A stretch of 9,938 nt of DNA from Oscillospiraceae bacterium (lineage in GTDB: Bacteria; Bacillota; Clostridia; Oscillospirales; Ruminococcaceae): the NCBI GenBank assembly GCA_016302655.1, contig JAEDNF010000038.1, positions 1 to 9,938 of the forward strand, in the 5' to 3' direction. Position 1 is the stretch's first letter, and each line of letters opens with the position of its first letter. The position numbers and the translations under genes were made by a program. Shown one piece after another: positions 7,100-9,938 of the stretch. The notes below the pieces were generated by a model. It made no database searches and was not told where the DNA came from. It saw nothing but the letters and a program-made list of their open reading frames with translations.

Positions 7100-7978
7100 A
7101 TGTTTACACAATTTTTCGGCAGCTATCTGCTCAATAAGAAGATCGTTTCTCCGGCTAACTTAAGACTTGCCCTTGAAAAGAAGGACAGCACAAGAGTTAA
7201 GCTCGGCGTGCTTGCCATCAATGCAGGCTATATGACCGCAAAGCAGGTAGACGCAGTACATAGAAAGCAGGCAACGGTGGATAAGAGAATAGGCGATATC
7301 GCCGTTGAGATGGGATATCTCACCGAAGCTCAGGTAGAGGAATTGCTCTCAAGCCAGAAGACAGGCTGTCTTCTGCTCGGACAGGCTCTTGTAGATATGG
7401 GCTGTCTTACAAACGAAGAGTTTGAGATGGTGCTGAACAACTACAAGAAAGAAAACGGCCTTACCGATAAGGACTTCAGCGAAGAGAGCAACGAAAAGAC
7501 AGAGAATGTTATATCCTCTTTCTTCTCTCTTGAAGGAGAATATTCCGACTATTGCTCCGAGTATGTAAATATCCTTTTCAAGAATCTTATCCGTTTTGTC
7601 GGAGACGACTTCACACCTCTTGTAAATGCCGAGATAGGCGACAACGATCTGACCGTTATACAGGAGCTTTGCGGAGACTTCTGCGCAGTATCGGCAATTA
7701 CGCTTGACGATAAGGCTGCCGCAGTTTTTGCAAGCCGCTTTGCCGAAGAAGAGGTAACGGATATGGATTACGCAAAGGACGCTATAAGCGAATTCCTTAA
7801 CCTCAGCAACGGACTTTACAATGTAAACATTTCCGAATCTACAGGCAAGGAAATAGGACTTACTCCTCAGGAAAGCACCACAGCTTCTGCTGTAAAGAGT
7901 ATAAAATCAAAGTTCACGCTTACAATACCCGTAGAATTCACCTTCGGAACGGTAATATTTACTCTTGCGGTAATATAA
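7100..7978 (+). CDS. CheX-like CheY-P phosphatase fused to four MshEN-like repeats
   Basis: This 292-residue protein has two halves. Residues 5-115 consist of four 24-residue motifs starting at 5, 34, 63 and 92, an exact 29-residue period. The clearest copies are KLGVLAINAGYMT (34-46) and RIGDIAVEMGYLT (63-75). They resemble the tandem motif of MshEN/GspE-N domains (RLG, then G, hydrophobic positions and a final Gln). Residues 116-137 are a polar linker. Residues about 138-292 resemble CheX: the helix AISEFLNLSNGLYN (228-241) carries the ExxN pair (E231, N234) that CheC/CheX phosphatases use to dephosphorylate CheY-P. It lies 3 bp after the receiver gene, with AAGGAG at good spacing, so the neighbouring receiver is the likely substrate. 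No membrane segments are visible. The repeat half could bind c-di-GMP, but only copies 2 and 3 have a basic residue at the first position, so ligand binding is uncertain. Confidence 0.8.
   Translation: MFTQFFGSYLLNKKIVSPANLRLALEKKDSTRVKLGVLAINAGYMTAKQVDAVHRKQATVDKRIGDIAVEMGYLTEAQVEELLSSQKTGCLLLGQALVDMGCLTNEEFEMVLNNYKKENGLTDKDFSEESNEKTENVISSFFSLEGEYSDYCSEYVNILFKNLIRFVGDDFTPLVNAEIGDNDLTVIQELCGDFCAVSAITLDDKAAAVFASRFAEEEVTDMDYAKDAISEFLNLSNGLYNVNISESTGKEIGLTPQESTTASAVKSIKSKFTLTIPVEFTFGTVIFTLAVI
7112..7444 (+). repeat. Four in-frame 87-bp coding repeats (29-residue period)
   Basis: The encoded copies start at residues 5, 34, 63 and 92 of the CheX-like protein. They share a Gly at motif position 3 in all four copies, Gly at position 10 in copies 2-4, a hydrophobic at position 17 in all, and Gln at position 24 in copies 2 and 3. 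DNA identity between copies is low, so this is an old protein-level repeat rather than a recent duplication. Confidence 0.7.
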
Positions 7979-7985
7979 AAAAGAC

Positions 7986-8016
7986 ACCCCGTGTCAGAAA
8001 ATCTGATTTACGGGGT
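7986..8016. terminator. Hairpin after the CheX-like gene, terminator-like on the minus strand
   Basis: ACCCCGT (7986-7992) pairs perfectly with ACGGGGT (8010-8016), and an inner stem TCAGA/TCTGA (7994-7998/8002-8006) closes on AAA. It starts 8 bases after the CheX-like stop. In the rightward direction no good T-tract follows. In the leftward direction the hairpin is followed within a few bases by six Ts (complement of 7977-7982). It may end transcription in either direction or protect the 3' end. A competing hairpin GACAC/GTGTC (7983-7995) overlaps it. Confidence 0.5.
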
Positions 8017-8095
8017 AAGTCTGTGCCCGACTTTCTAAGGTAAATCAAAGGAAAGCGGCGTATCATCTACAGATAAAGAAGAACAAAAGAAACAG

Positions 8096-8123
8096 CGGTG
8101 CAGTATTTCTCTGCTTGTGACCG
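8096..8123 (+). other. Possible bulged hairpin in the transporter leader
   Basis: CGGTGCAG (8096-8103) can pair with CTGC (8111-8114) plus ACCG (8120-8123), leaving a 7-base loop and a 5-base bulge. A palindrome GACCGGTC (8119-8126) overlaps the 3' side. It lies in the 176-bp gap before the phosphate transporter, where I see no convincing promoter. I do not recognise a known riboswitch here. Confidence 0.25.
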
Positions 8124-8145
8124 GTCAAAGAAGACAAGTCTGGAA

Positions 8146-8157
8146 AGGAAAACTATG
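8146..8157 (+). promoter_or_regulatory. Ribosome binding site fixing the transporter start
   Basis: AGGA (8146-8149) lies 5 bases before ATG 8155. An in-frame GTG at 8098 would add 19 residues rich in charged amino acids, has no comparable ribosome binding site, and would begin inside a potential hairpin. The ATG gives MDIFSILSLIGGLAMF, the hydrophobic beginning expected of this transporter family. Confidence 0.8.
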
Positions 8158-9930
8158 GACATATTCAGCATTCTTTCGCTGATAGGAGGCCTCGCAATGT
8201 TCCTGTACGGCATGAACGCCATGGGACAGGGACTTGAGAAGCTGTCGGGCAGCCGCCTTGAGCGAATCCTCGAAAAGATGACTTCCAATCCGTTTAAGGG
8301 CATTGCGCTTGGCGCACTCGTAACAGCGGTAATACAGTCGTCATCCGCAACTACGGTTATGGTAGTCGGATTCGTAAACTCAGGGATTATGAAGCTGTCG
8401 CAGGCTATCGGCGTAATTATGGGCGCTAATATAGGAACGACAATGACCTCGTGGCTGCTGTCGCTGACAGGCATTGAGGGCGAGAGCATGATAATGCAGC
8501 TGCTTAAGCCTACTTCCTTTACGCCTATACTTGCTATTATCGGAATATTCCTGATATCTATGTCGAAGTCCAGCAAGAAAAAGGACATAGGCACTATCCT
8601 TGTAGGCTTTGCTATACTTATGTTCGGTATGAATGCAATGAGCGAAGCGGTATCGGGACTTGCCGGTAACGAGCAGTTCACAAGCATACTTACGATGTTC
8701 TCAAACCCCATATTCGGCGTTATCGCCGGAGCTATACTCACAGCGGTAATACAAAGCTCGTCGGCGTCGGTCGGTATATTGCAGGCTTTGTGTGCGACCG
8801 GCTCGGTAAACTACAGCGTTGCGCTCCCTATCATTATGGGACAGAATATCGGTACCTGCGTTACTGCGCTTCTTTCAGCGGTAGGTGCAAACAAGAACGC
8901 AAAGAGAGCCGCACTTGTACATCTTTATTTCAACCTTATCGGTACGATAGCGTTTATGGTAATATTCTATGCGATAAACGCATTCTTCCCGTTTGAGTTT
9001 ATAAACGAACCTGCAAGCCAAGCAGGAATTGCAGTAATGCACAGCGTATTCAATGTATTTGCAACGGTAATATGGCTGCCGTTTATGAAGCTGCTTGAAA
9101 AGCTCGCCTATATCACCGTGCGTGACAAGAAGAACGACAGCGAGGCAAAGGACGAGTTCCGGATACTCGATCCCCGTTTCCTTGCTACTCCCTCGGTTGC
9201 ACTTGAACAGTGCAAGTCTGTAGCTATAAGAATGGCTGACTGCGCAAGAGATACGCTGAAGCTGTCGATAGGGCTTGTTTCAAAATACAACGACCGTGAC
9301 GCCGAGACAGTAACGGAGAACGAGAACAAGGTGGATATATATGAGGACAAGCTGGGAAGCTATCTTCTTCAGCTCGGCTCAAAGAATCTCACCCCCTCGG
9401 ACAGCCAGACGGTAAATATGCTTCTGCATTGCATAGGCGACTTTGAGCGAATATCCGACCATGCGGTAAATATTACCGAATGTGCAAAGGAAATGCACGA
9501 AAAAGGTCTTTCCTTCTCTAAAAAAGCCGTTGAAGAGATACACATTTTCAACGGAGCTATAAACGAGATACTTGATACCGCCATTATGGCGTTTGAGCAT
9601 AATGATATTGAGCAGGCAAAGTCGGTCGAGCCGCTTGAAGAGGTTATCGACAGTATGCGTACGGAAATCAGGAACCGCCATGTCAAGCGTCTTCGCAAGG
9701 GCAAGTGTACAATAGAGATGGGCTTTGTACTTACCGACCTTATCACGAACTACGAGAGGGTTGCAGACCATTGCTCGAATATTGCGGTATGTATGATACA
9801 GATACACGATAACAGTTTTGATACCCACGGTTATATAAACGACCTCAAGGCGACAAACAACGAGGAATTCCAGAGGAAGTTTGCCATCTACAGCGAAAAA
9901 TATATGCTTCCCGAAACTAAGAAAGACTAA
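8155..9930 (+). CDS. Na+/phosphate cotransporter family protein with C-terminal PhoU-like domain
   Basis: This 591-residue protein has an N-terminal membrane half (about 1-320) and a cytoplasmic PhoU-like half (about 340-560). The membrane half has the two repeated Na/Pi-cotransport signatures: TAVIQSSSATTV (57-68) followed by MGANIGTTMTS (89-99), and TAVIQSSSASVG (196-207) followed by MGQNIGTCVTA (228-238). The QSSS loops are expected to form the substrate and sodium path. The PhoU-like region has two helical repeats with the ExxxD metal-binding motif: DFERISDHAVNI (429-440; E431, D435) and NYERVADHCSNI (532-543; E534, D538). By family knowledge it imports inorganic phosphate with sodium and the PhoU part may regulate flux; some homologues may instead export phosphate. 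The architecture and length are normal for bacterial NptA-like proteins with PhoU. No pst or pho genes are visible nearby. It is complete, ending 8 bp before the window edge. Confidence 0.93.
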   Translation: MDIFSILSLIGGLAMFLYGMNAMGQGLEKLSGSRLERILEKMTSNPFKGIALGALVTAVIQSSSATTVMVVGFVNSGIMKLSQAIGVIMGANIGTTMTSWLLSLTGIEGESMIMQLLKPTSFTPILAIIGIFLISMSKSSKKKDIGTILVGFAILMFGMNAMSEAVSGLAGNEQFTSILTMFSNPIFGVIAGAILTAVIQSSSASVGILQALCATGSVNYSVALPIIMGQNIGTCVTALLSAVGANKNAKRAALVHLYFNLIGTIAFMVIFYAINAFFPFEFINEPASQAGIAVMHSVFNVFATVIWLPFMKLLEKLAYITVRDKKNDSEAKDEFRILDPRFLATPSVALEQCKSVAIRMADCARDTLKLSIGLVSKYNDRDAETVTENENKVDIYEDKLGSYLLQLGSKNLTPSDSQTVNMLLHCIGDFERISDHAVNITECAKEMHEKGLSFSKKAVEEIHIFNGAINEILDTAIMAFEHNDIEQAKSVEPLEEVIDSMRTEIRNRHVKRLRKGKCTIEMGFVLTDLITNYERVADHCSNIAVCMIQIHDNSFDTHGYINDLKATNNEEFQRKFAIYSEKYMLPETKKD

Positions 9931-9938
9931 CCGGCGTG

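Noticed and set aside
8098..8157. A GTG start for the transporter at 8098.
   Set aside because: The ATG at 8155 has an AGGA ribosome binding site and gives the family-typical N-terminus; the extra 19 residues look like leader sequence read as protein.
8067..8741. A 224-codon open frame on the minus strand opposite the transporter, ending about 50 bp before the leftward terminator-like hairpin.
   Set aside because: Its translation is low-complexity Ile/Ser/Pro-rich with no recognisable motif, and it is antisense to the well-conserved Na/Pi transporter repeats. It is a shadow frame.
9379..9828. Minus-strand open frames opposite the PhoU-like region.
   Set aside because: They are shadows of the strongly supported PhoU-like coding sequence, and two such frames overlap each other.

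Overview
The window looks like chromosomal DNA of an anaerobic Gram-positive Clostridia-class bacterium, most plausibly a gut Oscillospiraceae/Ruminococcaceae member. Three things suggest this: a very large HgdC/BcrA-type (oxygen-sensitive Fe-S) acyl-CoA dehydratase activase-like protein, a DapL-type lysine/peptidoglycan pathway enzyme, and AGGA-type ribosome binding sites with near-consensus sigma-A promoters. The species cannot be fixed from the sequence alone. There are no RNA genes, insertion sequences, prophage genes or CRISPR arrays. It reads as ordinary core chromosome.

Layout. The left 43% (25-4314, minus strand) is one 1429-residue gene encoding two tandem ATPase activase domains, a small Cys-rich linker and a long DUF2229/HgdB-like region. 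A 343-bp divergent intergenic region (4315-4657) carries two back-to-back near-consensus promoters: TTGAAA-17-TATAAT reading left and TTGACT-17-TATAAT reading right. It also holds recurring TTTTACCG-like inverted motifs that could be operator sites. Rightward genes follow: dapL (LL-diaminopimelate aminotransferase, 4658-5863); 2 bp later a YdcF/SanA-type DUF218 membrane protein (5866-6657); then after 52 bp a CheY-like receiver (6710-7096) tightly coupled to a CheX-like protein (7100-7978). After a 176-bp leader rich in potential hairpins comes a Na/Pi cotransporter-PhoU fusion (8155-9930).

How the genes relate. dapL and the DUF218 gene are probably co-transcribed and may both serve cell-envelope metabolism. 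The receiver and the CheX-like protein look like a phospho-signal carrier and its dedicated phosphatase, without kinase or receptor nearby. The most interesting protein is the CheX-like one: its N-terminal half is four copies of an exact 29-residue-period motif resembling the c-di-GMP-binding MshEN motif of type II secretion/pilus ATPases. The transporter and its C-terminal PhoU-like domain would manage phosphate uptake or balance. The giant activase has no dehydratase subunit genes next to it in this window, and its substrate is unknown.
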